A DNA stretch of 64,000 nt from Paraburkholderia rhizosphaerae (lineage in GTDB: Bacteria; Pseudomonadota; Gammaproteobacteria; Burkholderiales; Burkholderiaceae), in NCBI RefSeq assembly GCF_004366595.1, contig NZ_SORE01000014.1, positions 1-64,000 of the forward strand. Reading direction: 5' to 3'. Both the position numbers and the translations under genes were made by a program. The notes beneath the pieces were generated by a model. The model was not told the origin of the DNA. It made no database searches and saw nothing but the letters and a program-made list of their open reading frames with translations. Positions 34,351-44,184 of the stretch are shown piece by piece (position 1 is the stretch's first letter; each line of letters begins with the position of its first letter).

Positions 34351-35970
34351 ATGCACGATCCGTCGAACTCCGCTGCGGGGAAATTTTCGGCGTTGCGCGA
34401 TCTGGCAACGCCGGGGCGCAGTGTCGCGCCGCGCCTCACCCTGGTCATCGCGGCGTTATGCTGCGTCGTTGTGACGATCGGCGCGGTGCTCTGGGGCGAA
34501 CGGTATGCGGCCCAGGAAGTCGAGGCGCGCGAAAGTCTGATCGGCCACGACATGGTCGAATCGCTCGACCGCGTGCTCACCACCGTGCGTTCGCAGCGCC
34601 GCGACGCACTACGCGAACTGGTCGGCCAAAGCTGCGCGAAAGTCGCGATGCGGCTCGCCGAACTGGAAACGTACGTGCAGTATGTGCGCGGCATTAACCT
34701 CGTTGACCACAACCGGCTCTCTTGTTCATCGGTATTCGGACCGATGGATGTGCCGTTATCCGCGTATGTGCCGCCGCGCGATACACCCGAAACGCGCGAC
34801 ATCATCGTCAATCTGCTCGCCGGCACGCCGTTTCAGCCCGGCACGCCGGTCATTTCGATGTTTGAACCCACCGACATCGGCAGCGGCGTGCAGTACACGA
34901 TCGAAGGCATCTACGTCGCGGATGCGCTCGCGCACGGCATCCGTTATGGCGCGCAGCAGGTCATTCTGCTGATGCCCGGTTCAGGCGTGCTGAACGACAA
35001 AGGCGAATTCACTACGGCGATCAAGGCGCCGGACCATGTCGGCACGCGCGTGCACTCGACGCAATGGCCATTTTCAGTTGCCGTGCTCGCATCGGACGGA
35101 CTCGTCACGGAAATGCGCTGGAAATACGGCCTGCTGTTCGCGGCCGGCGCGATCCTCGTCAATCTGCTGATCGCCGCGATCGCACTGCTTGCGCTCGCGC
35201 CCCACCGGCAGTTGCTGGCCGCGGTGCGGCGCGGCCTGCGGCTTGGACAACTATACGTCGTCTATCAGCCGGTGGTCGAGATGGCGACGCGGAAAATCGT
35301 CGGCGTCGAAGCGCTGATCCGCTGGACGCATCCGCGTTGGGGCACGGTGAGCCCGTCGGTATTCATGGCGCAGGTCGAGCGCAGTCCGTTGCTGTCGAGC
35401 GTCACGCGTTTTGCGCTACGCACCGCGGCTGCCGACATCGCGCAACGCACCGATATCCGCCCGCTGCGCGTCGCGGTGAACGTCGCACCGATGGATCTGC
35501 AACGCAAGGACTTCGTTGCCGATGTGTTGGCGATCAACCATGCGCTTCCCTCCGGCGTCACCCTCGTACTTGAACTCACCGAGCGCTTCCTGCTGGAAAA
35601 GCAATCGCGCACGCAAGCCGTTTTCGACACGCTGAAAGCGAACGGCGTGTTATTCGCAATCGACGACTTCGGCACGCAGCATAGCAATCTCGATCTGCTT
35701 GGGCGCTTTCCGTTCGACTACGTGAAAATCGACGGCCAGTTCGTACGGCAAGTCGACAAAGGCGGCGCCGCGCTGATCAAGGCGATTGCCGCGGTCGCGA
35801 AGCATTTCGGCATGGAAGCGATCGCAGAAGGCGTCGAGACCGAGGCGCAGCATGCGGCGCTGCGCGAAGTGGGTGTGCCGTTTGCTCAAGGTTATCTGTA
35901 TCAACGGCCGGTGCGCGCAAGCGAGCTTTTCGTCGAGCCGGAACCCCACATGACGACGACGCGTCTTTAG
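34351..35970 (+). CDS. CSS-motif EAL-domain cyclic-di-GMP phosphodiesterase
   Basis: The 539-residue inner-membrane protein has one N-terminal helix (about 28-48), a periplasmic CSS domain with SCSSVFG near residue 129, and a second helix (about 258-285). A cytoplasmic EAL domain follows. EAL residues are present: GVEALIRW, VNVAPMDLQ, VLELTER, IDDFGTQHSNL, DYVKIDGQFV, AEGVETEAQ and AQGYLYQRP. TQHSNL replaces the more usual TGYSSL of loop 6. The family hydrolyses c-di-GMP and is regulated by periplasmic disulfide state. No gene is in operon with it. Confidence 0.9.
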   Translation: MHDPSNSAAGKFSALRDLATPGRSVAPRLTLVIAALCCVVVTIGAVLWGERYAAQEVEARESLIGHDMVESLDRVLTTVRSQRRDALRELVGQSCAKVAMRLAELETYVQYVRGINLVDHNRLSCSSVFGPMDVPLSAYVPPRDTPETRDIIVNLLAGTPFQPGTPVISMFEPTDIGSGVQYTIEGIYVADALAHGIRYGAQQVILLMPGSGVLNDKGEFTTAIKAPDHVGTRVHSTQWPFSVAVLASDGLVTEMRWKYGLLFAAGAILVNLLIAAIALLALAPHRQLLAAVRRGLRLGQLYVVYQPVVEMATRKIVGVEALIRWTHPRWGTVSPSVFMAQVERSPLLSSVTRFALRTAAADIAQRTDIRPLRVAVNVAPMDLQRKDFVADVLAINHALPSGVTLVLELTERFLLEKQSRTQAVFDTLKANGVLFAIDDFGTQHSNLDLLGRFPFDYVKIDGQFVRQVDKGGAALIKAIAAVAKHFGMEAIAEGVETEAQHAALREVGVPFAQGYLYQRPVRASELFVEPEPHMTTTRL

Positions 35971-36233
35971 CGATGCTTTCGACTGCGGCCGCTTGCAAGG
36001 CGCCGCCGTCCGCTAGCGATGAGCCGGATTCAAAACGCATCGCCCGCTGATATCGATGCACGGCAATCGGTCGCTGATACGCGCCATCTTCGCACGGTCT
36101 ATGCAGGCGACAGGAACAAACGCCGTGCTTTCGCCTATAGTGGCAGCGAACGTCGAAGCGATACGTGTATTACAAAATGCTTCGGCATCGCAACCAACCA
36201 ACGTACACAACCGTTACAGGAGTTTGTCAGATT

Positions 36234-37292
36234 ATGGAATATCGTCAGCTTGGCCGCTCGGGGCTCATGGTGTCGACCATCACGCTAGGCACGATGACAA
36301 TGGGCGGTAAAGGCAAGTTCGCGCATGTCGGCAACGTCGGCCTCGATGAAGCACGCCGTCAGATCGACATGTGCATCGATGCAGGCGTCAATCTGATCGA
36401 CACCGCGGATGTCTACTCGAATGGCGCATCCGAAGAGATCGTCGGCGCCGCGCTCGGCGGCAAACGCAAAGGCGACGTGCTGATCGCGACCAAGGCGCGC
36501 TTCGCAATGGGCGACGGGCCGAACGACCGCGGGCTGTCGCGCTATCACCTCGTGCGCGCGTGTGAAGCAAGCCTCAAGCGGCTGAACACCGACGTGATCG
36601 ACCTGTACCAGGTGCATCAATGGGACGGGCTCACGCCGCTCGAAGAAACGCTCGAGGCACTCGACCTGCTGGTGAGGCAAGGCAAGGTCCGCTATGTCGG
36701 ATGCTCGAACTACTCGGGCTGGCACCTGATGAAAGCGCTGCACATCAGCGAGCGCGACCGTTTGCCACGCTTTGTGAGCCAACAGATCCATTACACGCTC
36801 GAAGCGCGCGAGGCCGAGTATGAACTCGCGCCGATCGCTCAGGATCAAGGCCTCGGCATTCTCGTGTGGAGCCCGCTCGCGGGTGGACTGCTGTCCGGCA
36901 AGCATCGCCGCGACACGACGCCGGAAGGCACGCGCCAGCTCGCCGGCTGGACCGAGCCGCCGATCCGCGACGCCGAGCGGCTGTGGAATATCGTCGATGT
37001 GCTGGTCGAGGTCGCGGCCGAGCTCGAGGTTTCCGGCGCGCAGGTCGCGCTTGCATGGCTGCTCGGCCGGCCGGCCGTTTCGTCGGTGGTCATCGGCGGG
37101 CGCAACGAACAACAGCTGCGTGACAATCTCGGCGCGGCCAACCTCGTGCTGACGGCAGAGCAACGCGCACGCCTCGACGCAGTGAGCCTGCCCCCGCTGA
37201 TCTATCCGTACTGGCACCAGTCGTGGACGGCAAGCGAGCGCCTCGGCCCCGTGGACCTGTCGCTGATCGGCCCGCATCTGAAGAAAGCGTGA
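36234..37292 (+). CDS. Aldo/keto reductase
   Basis: The 352-residue NADPH-dependent reductase begins MEYRQLGRSGLMVSTITLGT (ATG 36234, with GGAG 14 bases upstream). The earlier in-frame start lacks similarity. Catalytic residues are Asp in NLIDTADVYSNGASEE, Tyr in the same block, Lys in LIATKARF, and His in DLYQVHQWDG. VGCSNYSGW and SPLAGGLLSGK are typical of the AKR11/YajO-like group. The substrate is unknown; such enzymes commonly handle sugar-derived or xenobiotic aldehydes. Confidence 0.92.
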   Translation: MEYRQLGRSGLMVSTITLGTMTMGGKGKFAHVGNVGLDEARRQIDMCIDAGVNLIDTADVYSNGASEEIVGAALGGKRKGDVLIATKARFAMGDGPNDRGLSRYHLVRACEASLKRLNTDVIDLYQVHQWDGLTPLEETLEALDLLVRQGKVRYVGCSNYSGWHLMKALHISERDRLPRFVSQQIHYTLEAREAEYELAPIAQDQGLGILVWSPLAGGLLSGKHRRDTTPEGTRQLAGWTEPPIRDAERLWNIVDVLVEVAAELEVSGAQVALAWLLGRPAVSSVVIGGRNEQQLRDNLGAANLVLTAEQRARLDAVSLPPLIYPYWHQSWTASERLGPVDLSLIGPHLKKA

Positions 37293-37352
37293 AGCCCGCG
37301 CAAACGCAAACTGCGTGAAGTGACATAGACGGACTTCGTCACGGGCCTGCAT

Positions 37353-37370
37353 CCTGCATCGCGATGCAGG
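37353..37370. promoter_or_regulatory. 18-bp perfect palindrome upstream of exonuclease III gene
   Basis: cctgcatcgcgatgcagg is a perfect 18-bp palindrome in the 127-bp spacer between the reductase and exonuclease genes. ggcctgcat/atgcaggcc can also form a hairpin overlapping it. No T run follows, so an operator is as likely as a terminator. The binding protein is unknown. Confidence 0.4.
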
Positions 37371-37419
37371 CCTCCCGTCCGCGACACGCGGGCATGGCGT
37401 TTGCAACCGGGCGTTCATC

Positions 37420-38430
37420 ATGAAGCTCGCCACGTTCAACATCAACGGTATCCGCTCGCGCCTGCCCTCGCTACTAGCGTGGCTGGACAAGGAGCAGCCG
37501 GATATCGCGTGCCTGCAGGAACTGAAGGCACCCGATTCCGCGTTTCCCGCGGACGAGCTTCGCGATGCCGGCTACGGCGCGATCTGGCATGGACAGACGT
37601 CGTGGAACGGCGTCGCGATTCTCGCGAAAGGCACGACACCGACCGAAACGCGGCGCGGGCTGCCCGGTGGCGACGCCGATACGCACAGCCGCTATATCGA
37701 GGCCGCCGTCGATGGATTGCTGGTCGGTTGCCTGTATCTGCCCAACGGCAATCCGCAACCGGGACCGAAGTTCGATTACAAGCTCGCCTGGTTCGAACGC
37801 CTGATCGCGTACGCGCAGACGCTTTATGAAAGCGGTCACCCGATCGTGCTCGCAGGCGATTACAACGTCGTCCCGACCGACTTCGATATTTACAACACCC
37901 GCTCGTGGTTAAAGGATGCGTTATTGCAGCCGGAGAGCCGCGAGTGCTACACGCGGCTCCTCGCGCAAGGCTGGACCGATGCATTGCGCTCCATCTATCC
38001 GGACCAGAAAGTATTCACGTTCTGGGATTACTTCAGGCGGCATTGGGAAACGAACTCGGGGCTGCGTATCGACCATCTGCTGTTGAGCGCGTCCGTCGCG
38101 CCCGCGCTGCGCTCGGCAGGCGTCGATACCTGGGTACGCGGCGAGCCGCATGCCAGCGATCATGCGCCTGCATGGATCGAACTGGATCCCGGCAAGCTGT
38201 CAGGCAAAGCGGCATCGACTGGCGCAGCGAAAAAAGTGGCGAAAAATGCAGCCGCGCAGGCCAACGAAAAGGCCGGCAAGCATTCCGCTCAAGACATGGC
38301 AGACCTCGCCGACCAGGCGCCGCAGACAACCCCAGCCCGGCGCGCACGCAAAACAGCGCCCGTCAAATCCAGCCCGACCGCCGCCGCGAAACGCAAGTCA
38401 CCGACAGCAGCCCGCAAACCCCACAAGTAG
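37420..38430 (+). CDS. xthA: Exodeoxyribonuclease III / AP endonuclease with basic C-terminal tail
   Basis: Residues 1 to about 259 are a standard exonuclease III, which cleaves abasic sites and degrades 3' ends. Visible residues are MKLATFNINGIRSRLP, Glu34 in CLQELKAP, VLAGDYNVVPTDFD, GLRIDHLLLS and the catalytic His in ASDHAPAWIELDP. The remaining ~77 residues form an unusual Ala/Lys/Pro/Thr-rich basic tail (AAKKVAKNAAAQ, RRARKTAPVK, AAAKRKSPTAARKPHK), resembling histone-H1-like tails. It probably adds nonspecific DNA affinity. The family normally stops near 255-270 residues. Confidence 0.92.
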   Translation: MKLATFNINGIRSRLPSLLAWLDKEQPDIACLQELKAPDSAFPADELRDAGYGAIWHGQTSWNGVAILAKGTTPTETRRGLPGGDADTHSRYIEAAVDGLLVGCLYLPNGNPQPGPKFDYKLAWFERLIAYAQTLYESGHPIVLAGDYNVVPTDFDIYNTRSWLKDALLQPESRECYTRLLAQGWTDALRSIYPDQKVFTFWDYFRRHWETNSGLRIDHLLLSASVAPALRSAGVDTWVRGEPHASDHAPAWIELDPGKLSGKAASTGAAKKVAKNAAAQANEKAGKHSAQDMADLADQAPQTTPARRARKTAPVKSSPTAAAKRKSPTAARKPHK

Positions 38431-38500
38431 AACCGGCCAACGCGACGCGTGCGGATATGGTATTCATGCAGCACAGCCACTCGCCCGAGCGCGCCACGCC

Positions 38501-39469
38501 ATGACCGACCGCACTGCCCGCCCCCGCCCGCCGATGGCGCGCATCAAACGTCACACGTTGCGCACCGATGATGGACATCGCATCGCCTTCGCGGTCGCGG
38601 GCTCCGACACCGGAATACCGATCGTCGTGCTGCACGGTGGACCAGGCAGCGGCACCAATCGCAGCGTGCTCGATCTGTTCGACCTGAACCGCTTTCGCGT
38701 GGTCATGATCGATCAACGCGGCGCCGGCGCGTCGCGCCCGACAGGCAGCCTGCGGCGCAACAACACGGGCTGTCTGACCGACGATATCGAAGCTGTGCGA
38801 AAACGCCTCGGCATCGACCGTTGGGGTGTGCTCGGGGGTTCCTGGGGTGCGGCGCTCGCACTCGCGTATGCGGGCAGCCATCCGCAAGCGGTGCGGGGCG
38901 TGGTGCTGCGAGGGATGTTCCTGACGTCGGCACGCGAAGTCGACGGACTTTTTCTCGCTTCGCGCGGTCGCGCGCCACGCGAATGGCAGGCACTCGTGAA
39001 AGCCGCGCGCTGCACGCATCGGCAGCGGCTCTTCGATGCATGCGCAACGATACTGCTCCACTCGTGCAGCCATGCCGCGCAAAGGGCCGTCGCGCTGGCA
39101 TGGTCACGCTATGAATACGCGGTGCTGATGTCGGCGCACCGCCGGCGCCGCACTCGCGCAACACGCCACAAGCCTGCCGCGGTGCGCAGGCAGATCGCGA
39201 TGTACCAGGTTCAGTCGCACTATCTGCTGCATCGATGCTGGCTTGGCGAACCGCGCCTGTTGTCGCTTGCGCGCCGTGCCGCGCTGGCCGGCGTACCGAT
39301 CGCAGCCGCGCATGGCACGCGCGATCCGGTATGTCCGGTGATCAATGTCGAACGCCTCGCGCGAGCCGTGCCACAAGCGCGCATAGAACGGGTCAATGCC
39401 GGACATCTCGGTAGCGAACCCACGTTGCGCGACGCGGTGAAACGCGCGATCGAGTCGCTCTGGTCGTGA
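38501..39469 (+). CDS. pip: Proline iminopeptidase-family alpha/beta hydrolase
   Basis: The 322-residue S33-family peptidase removes N-terminal proline. It shows VVLHGGPGSGTNRS (the HGGPG motif), VVMIDQRGAGASRP, GVLGGSWGAALALAYA with the nucleophile Ser, AHGTRDPVCPV with the acid, and NAGHLGSEP with the His. ATG 38501 is used; an internal ATG 11 codons later is possible. The middle segment (RRRRTRATRHKPAAVRRQ) is unusually basic and lacks the conserved cap sequence of standard Pip, so specificity may differ. It follows the exonuclease gene by 70 bp. Confidence 0.8.
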   Translation: MTDRTARPRPPMARIKRHTLRTDDGHRIAFAVAGSDTGIPIVVLHGGPGSGTNRSVLDLFDLNRFRVVMIDQRGAGASRPTGSLRRNNTGCLTDDIEAVRKRLGIDRWGVLGGSWGAALALAYAGSHPQAVRGVVLRGMFLTSAREVDGLFLASRGRAPREWQALVKAARCTHRQRLFDACATILLHSCSHAAQRAVALAWSRYEYAVLMSAHRRRRTRATRHKPAAVRRQIAMYQVQSHYLLHRCWLGEPRLLSLARRAALAGVPIAAAHGTRDPVCPVINVERLARAVPQARIERVNAGHLGSEPTLRDAVKRAIESLWS

Positions 39470-39543
39470 GGCGCGAAACGCCGAAGCAGGACCGCGAGCA
39501 ATGCGCGTCTGCGGCTCTGTTCGCTACCGCGACGGCGAGGGAC

Positions 39544-39879
39544 TTACGGATGCGAGTAATCCGGACCGAGGTAGTCGTTATGCGTGGCGGCAGGCGCGCC
39601 GGCTTGACCCGATTGCGATGTCCCGCTCGTGGCAGGACCATAACCGGTGCGCTGTGCGGCGCCGTTTTGCGCGACCACCGCTGCTTCGGTGTCCAGCATC
39701 CCTGACGGGTAATGTGCGTCACCCTGATCGTAGAGACTCGCGTGTTGCTGCGCCTGCTGGAACTGCGCCAGTTCAGCCTGCACCTGAGCACGCGTGACCG
39801 GACCATTGGACTGCGCGAAAGAAACCACTGGGGTAGCGAGCACTGCCGCGAGCGCGACAACCTTAACAAACGATTTCAT
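39544..39879 (-). CDS. Secreted DUF4148 protein (second copy)
   Basis: The 111-residue protein has a signal peptide (VSFAQS, about residue 23). Its DUF4148 core is GPVTRAQVQAELAQFQQA, then DQGDAHYPSGMLDTEAAVVA. The tail is Gly/Ser/Ala-rich and lacks the cysteines of the copy at 29785-30120, so the two are diverged paralogues. No function is established. It is convergent with the iminopeptidase gene and divergent from the DUF4337 gene. Confidence 0.83.
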   Translation of the reverse strand: MKSFVKVVALAAVLATPVVSFAQSNGPVTRAQVQAELAQFQQAQQHASLYDQGDAHYPSGMLDTEAAVVAQNGAAQRTGYGPATSGTSQSGQAGAPAATHNDYLGPDYSHP

Positions 39880-40160
39880 GGCCGAATTTCTCCCTAAGCC
39901 GTTGACCTTGCAGGACAGACACCTCTGTCTGCAACCGTGGAAAAGAGTCTAGCGGCGGGAGGTTTTAGGGTAAACCCTAATCTGGAGAATGGGCCTTTGC
40001 CAATTTCGAAGCGAATTATTCCGCGCTTCGAATGTGCATCTTTCTGTTTGCGGAAGCGTAGCGCGTCTGACTTCTAGCGTGTTTCGACAGGTACGAACCG
40101 GTTTTCTTCCACGGCTGATGCGGTATGCTTGCGCCTCTTCGTTCAACCCGACAAGCAACG

Positions 40161-40739
40161 ATGTCCGACGAATTCGAAGTTCACGGTCCACACGATCACG
40201 CAGTCGAGCATGCAGGCGCGCATTCCAGCGACCCCAGCGCGTCGCGTATCGCGGTGATGACGGCTATCCTCGCCAGCATCGGCGCGATTGCTTCGTACCA
40301 GAGCGGCGCGAACGAGAACCTTGCGCTCTTTTACAAGAACGAAGCGGCAATCCGCAAAACCGAAGCGTCCGACCAATGGGCGTACTACCAGGCCAAAGGA
40401 GAGAAGCAGAATCTGGCCGAACTGGGCGCCGCGCTGAGCGACCCCGCGTCTGCCGGGCATACGAAGTTCGTCGCTGACGTAAAGCGGTACATCGCCGAGA
40501 AGGAGCCGATTCGCGCGAAGGCAGAAGGACTCGAAAACGACGCGAAGAAAGACAACGACGTCAGCGAGTCGCTTCAGCACCAGCATCATCGCTGGGCACA
40601 AGCGACGACACTGATCCAGATTTCGATTGCACTCGCCGCGATCACGCTGCTGACGAAGAAGAAGTGGCTGCAGAAGATGACCGCCGGGCTTGCGTTGATC
40701 GGTATGGGTGTCTTTGTGGCCGCGTGGCTCGGCGTGTAG
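40161..40739 (+). CDS. DUF4337 membrane protein
   Basis: The 192-residue protein starts MSDEFEVHGPHDHAVEHA at ATG 40161. It has a His-rich N-terminus, one hydrophobic segment (RIAVMTAILASIGAIASYQ, about 29-47), a charged helical middle, and two C-terminal helices (about 148-163 and 174-191). This is the DUF4337 layout. It is inner-membrane with a soluble helical domain, of unknown function. An earlier in-frame start at 40125 adds unconserved residues. Confidence 0.82.
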   Translation: MSDEFEVHGPHDHAVEHAGAHSSDPSASRIAVMTAILASIGAIASYQSGANENLALFYKNEAAIRKTEASDQWAYYQAKGEKQNLAELGAALSDPASAGHTKFVADVKRYIAEKEPIRAKAEGLENDAKKDNDVSESLQHQHHRWAQATTLIQISIALAAITLLTKKKWLQKMTAGLALIGMGVFVAAWLGV

Positions 40740-40833
40740 TCATTCGCCTGGTTGCTCGCTTAGCTACTTGTGTAGTCACTCGCGTAATCACCGGTTTCGT
40801 CTCCCCTGTCGCCCCGTGCTGTCGATCATCGCG

Positions 40834-42714
40834 CTAGTTCGACGGCGCCTCGCGTAGACGATGCGTCGTCTGCGGCGCAGCCGCGGCCGCCGACGCCGCT
40901 TCGGACACACCGCGCGGCCCCTCGCGCACATCGGCCGGACGTGTCGAGCGGCCCGCCGCAGCCGGATACATCACCATCAGTGTGCGCAGCACGCCGTTCG
41001 TCCAGCCAAACCCGTCCTGCAGCGGATATTCACCACCACCCGCGGCCGTCGACCCGGCCTTCGCGTCGACGTCGTACTTTTCGACCAGTTTTCCAGTGCG
41101 CTGGTAATACGCGACGTTCGTCTGAATCCAGCGCGTCGCAATGTCGCTTGCCAGCGCGGCCTGACCGTAACGCCGCAAGCCCGCCACCGCCAGGTATTGC
41201 AGCGGAGCCCAGCCATTCGGCTCGTCCCACTGCTGCCCGGTCTGTACGGTCGTCGTCGCGAGTCCGCCCGCCCGTAGCAGTCGCGCGCGCACCGTCGCGC
41301 CGATCGCGGTTGCCTGCGCCTTGTCCGCCACACCAAAATAAAGCGGATAAACGGTCGCCGCGCTGAGCCGATGAGTGAGCTGCCGCGCGACGAAGTCGTA
41401 ATCGCCGAATGCATGCATCTGCGGGTCCCACAAAACGCGGCGGATCGCCGCCGCGCGCGCGGCCGCGCGCCGTTCGAAACGCTCCGCATTGGCCGCATCG
41501 CCTTTCAGCCGGTACGCATGCGCAAGCGCGCGTTCGAGATCGGTCAGCAGGCAATTCAGATCGACAGGAACCAGCGACGTGACCTCGACTGTGCCGAGCG
41601 TTTTGCCGTCCTCAAACCAGCGCGAGCTGAAGTCCCAGCCGGTTTCGCCTCCGGCGCGCAGATTGCGCCACAGATCACCCGCGTTGCGCTGCGGTGTGTG
41701 AGACGCGGTGTCCACGTCCTCCCGGTACGATTCGTCGCGCGGCGTATCGCGTGCATCCCAATAGCGATTGAACAACGTGCCGTCCGGTAGCCGCACCAGG
41801 TGCCGATACGCACTGCCCGGCGCGAGATGGTCTTCGCCATCCATCCAGTAACGGTATTCGGCAAGCAGTTCGGGCAGATAACGCAGATAGACGCGATCGC
41901 CCTCACGCTCGGCGGCCAACTGCACCATCTGTGCGAAAAACGGCGGTTGCGAACGGCTCAGATAGTACGTGCGATTACCGTTCGGAATATGCCCGTAACG
42001 ATCGATCAGCGTTGAAAAATTGTTGAGTTCGTCGTCGAGCAGATCCTCACGGCCGCTTTGCTCGAGACCGAGCATGATAAAGAACGAATCCCAGTAGTAG
42101 ATTTCGTCGAAGCGATCGCCGGGCACGATATACGGATATGGCAGCGGCAACAGCGACGACCACGCGCTCGCGCTCCGGTCCGGATCGCGCTTCAGCACAT
42201 TCCACAGCGTGTCGATATGCGCGGTGACGCTCTGGTTCGGATCGGACACGTAGCGTTTCGTCTCGCGTGAGGGCAGCTTGAAGTGCGATTCGACGAAGCG
42301 TCTCAGGTCGAACGCCGGTTGCGACTTCTGTTGCGCGTACTGCACGACGATGCGCGATGGTGTGTCGTCGGGAATCATGTCCGCGAACGTTTTGCTATCG
42401 GGAAAGAGGTGTGCGAGTTCGACGTCGCGATACAGCGCGCCATAAAGTTCCGAAGGCGGTACCGGCACCACCGGCGACGGCGTGCTGCGACCCGCGGTGC
42501 CGCTTGCCGCGTTGGCCGCGGCGTTCGTGCTTGCGGGAAGACTTGCCGCGGTTGCAGCCGCCGCGCCAGCCGTTGCATGCGCATCGGTTGCGGCGCTTTG
42601 CGTGGCCGCATCGGCAGACGCCGTGGCAGCCGCGATGCAGCCGGTTGCGACGAGTAGGGAAAAAAGTGAAATGGCGATCGCCCGCGCGCGGCGAGACATG
42701 TGTTGCGGCAGCAT
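40834..42714 (-). CDS. treA: Periplasmic trehalase (GH37)
   Basis: The 626-residue enzyme hydrolyses trehalose to two glucose in the periplasm. The signal peptide reads RAIAISLFSLLVATGCIAAA; its LLVATGC could also be read as a lipobox. An Ala-rich linker follows to about residue 80. GH37 signatures are PGDRFDEIYYWDSFF and QWDEPNGWAPLQYL. The catalytic Asp lies in GETGWDFSSRWF and the Glu region in GGGEYPLQDGFGWTNG. ATG 42714 follows GAGGA. The C-terminal 40 residues are low-complexity. It is convergent with the DUF4337 gene and divergent from the Rieske gene. Confidence 0.93.
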   Translation of the reverse strand: MLPQHMSRRARAIAISLFSLLVATGCIAAATASADAATQSAATDAHATAGAAAATAASLPASTNAAANAASGTAGRSTPSPVVPVPPSELYGALYRDVELAHLFPDSKTFADMIPDDTPSRIVVQYAQQKSQPAFDLRRFVESHFKLPSRETKRYVSDPNQSVTAHIDTLWNVLKRDPDRSASAWSSLLPLPYPYIVPGDRFDEIYYWDSFFIMLGLEQSGREDLLDDELNNFSTLIDRYGHIPNGNRTYYLSRSQPPFFAQMVQLAAEREGDRVYLRYLPELLAEYRYWMDGEDHLAPGSAYRHLVRLPDGTLFNRYWDARDTPRDESYREDVDTASHTPQRNAGDLWRNLRAGGETGWDFSSRWFEDGKTLGTVEVTSLVPVDLNCLLTDLERALAHAYRLKGDAANAERFERRAAARAAAIRRVLWDPQMHAFGDYDFVARQLTHRLSAATVYPLYFGVADKAQATAIGATVRARLLRAGGLATTTVQTGQQWDEPNGWAPLQYLAVAGLRRYGQAALASDIATRWIQTNVAYYQRTGKLVEKYDVDAKAGSTAAGGGEYPLQDGFGWTNGVLRTLMVMYPAAAGRSTRPADVREGPRGVSEAASAAAAAPQTTHRLREAPSN

Positions 42715-42998
42715 CTATTCAAGTCCTCGGGGTGCGGTACATGCTGATGAAAGACGCGAGCCGGCGCGCAATGTTCCCCAGATTGCAATACTTTCAGCGT
42801 TGCGAAGCACCGGTTTTTGCGCTCGCTCGTGCATACGATCAAGCCGACGATCGAGGCGCGAAGCGTGCGCGCGCAGGTTTCGTGCCGACATCGAGCGACA
42901 ATCAGGCGGCAACAACTCGCATATCGCTCACGGGTTCGTTGCACGACTCACCGACATGTGGACATAATTGGGAGACGTCGCACGTCGAGGTGAGCACC

Positions 42999-44123
42999 AT
43001 GCATGAGTCCGGTTCATCCGAATGCAGCACCCTTCATGCTGTGAGCGAGGCAACGGCAACGGTGCGCGATTTACGCCGCGTGCCGATTCACCCGGATCAC
43101 TGGTATCCGCTAGCGTTGTCTCGCGAAGTCAAGCGCGGCCGCGCGCACGGCGTGCATTTCGCGGGCGAACCGATCGTGCTGGTGCGCACCGCATCCGGCA
43201 CGGTGTTCGCACTCGAAGACCGCTGCGCGCACCGGCAGATTCCGCTGCACGATGGTGTGGTGGACGGCGAAACGATTCGCTGCTGTTATCACGGCTGGAC
43301 CTATGACTGCACCGGTCAGTGCGTAAACATTCCGTATCTCGGCCGCGAGCGTTTGCCCAATGGCGTGCGCGCCTATCCATGCCGTGAAGTCGAGGGCCTC
43401 GTGTTTGTCTTTCCGGGCAATCCGGCGCTAGCCGAATCGACACCCCTGCCCTCGCTCGGCTCGGTCGCAAGCGATGCGTACAAGACGCGCCGCTACGCGC
43501 GCGAGGTGGCGTGCCATTACTCGTTCATGCATGAAAACCTGATGGATATGAACCATCAGTTTTTGCATCGCCGGGTGATGGGGAAAATGAACGCGCATAC
43601 CGTGGGCCGCCGCCATGGCGACAACTGGGTGGAAGTCGACTACAGGCTGGCGCGCGAGGCCGGTATCCGGCCCCTTGGCGAGGCCGTGGTGCTCGGACCG
43701 GCGAGCGCGCCCAGCGAGACCAATGAAGACGTGATGACGATCCGCACGAGTTACCCGTATCAAACGCTGCAGATCCGCCACGCGAACGCGGCGTTGATGC
43801 TCGATCTATGGGCCGTTTACGTGCCGCTCGATCGCGAACAGCGCAGGACACGCGCCTATGGCCTCGTATCGATCAAGCGGCCGCGCATGCAGATATTGCT
43901 CGATATCGCGTGGCCGCTACTGATCTGGTTCACCGAACGCATCTTCAAGGAAGATCGCTGGGCCGTCGAGCGCGAGCAGGAAGCGCACGATGCGCAAGGC
44001 GGCGACTGGAATCACGAGGTTTTTCCGGTTATCAACGAACTGCGCGATCTGTTGCGCCGCTGCGGCGGCCCGTCAATGCGGCGGGTGATTCCGCTCGAAA
44101 CGCCCACCGCATCGGCGGATTGA
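42999..44123 (+). CDS. Rieske non-heme iron oxygenase, alpha subunit
   Basis: The 374-residue protein is an aromatic-ring-hydroxylating/demethylating oxygenase alpha subunit. The Rieske cluster ligands are Cys76, His78, Cys95 and His98 (CAHRQI and CCYHGWTYD). The mononuclear iron site is NLMDMNHQFLH, with Asp183, His186 and His190. ATG 42999 with GAGGTGA upstream is chosen because sequence before it is not family-like. Spacing of the second His (three residues) is tighter than the usual four or five. No reductase or ferredoxin gene is adjacent, so electrons must come from elsewhere. The substrate is unknown. Confidence 0.88.
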   Translation: MHESGSSECSTLHAVSEATATVRDLRRVPIHPDHWYPLALSREVKRGRAHGVHFAGEPIVLVRTASGTVFALEDRCAHRQIPLHDGVVDGETIRCCYHGWTYDCTGQCVNIPYLGRERLPNGVRAYPCREVEGLVFVFPGNPALAESTPLPSLGSVASDAYKTRRYAREVACHYSFMHENLMDMNHQFLHRRVMGKMNAHTVGRRHGDNWVEVDYRLAREAGIRPLGEAVVLGPASAPSETNEDVMTIRTSYPYQTLQIRHANAALMLDLWAVYVPLDREQRRTRAYGLVSIKRPRMQILLDIAWPLLIWFTERIFKEDRWAVEREQEAHDAQGGDWNHEVFPVINELRDLLRRCGGPSMRRVIPLETPTASAD

Positions 44124-44184
44124 CAGCAACCGATCACGCGTGCGCGCACTGCGTTTCAGGCGCTTGCGCGCGCCGCGCCGGACA

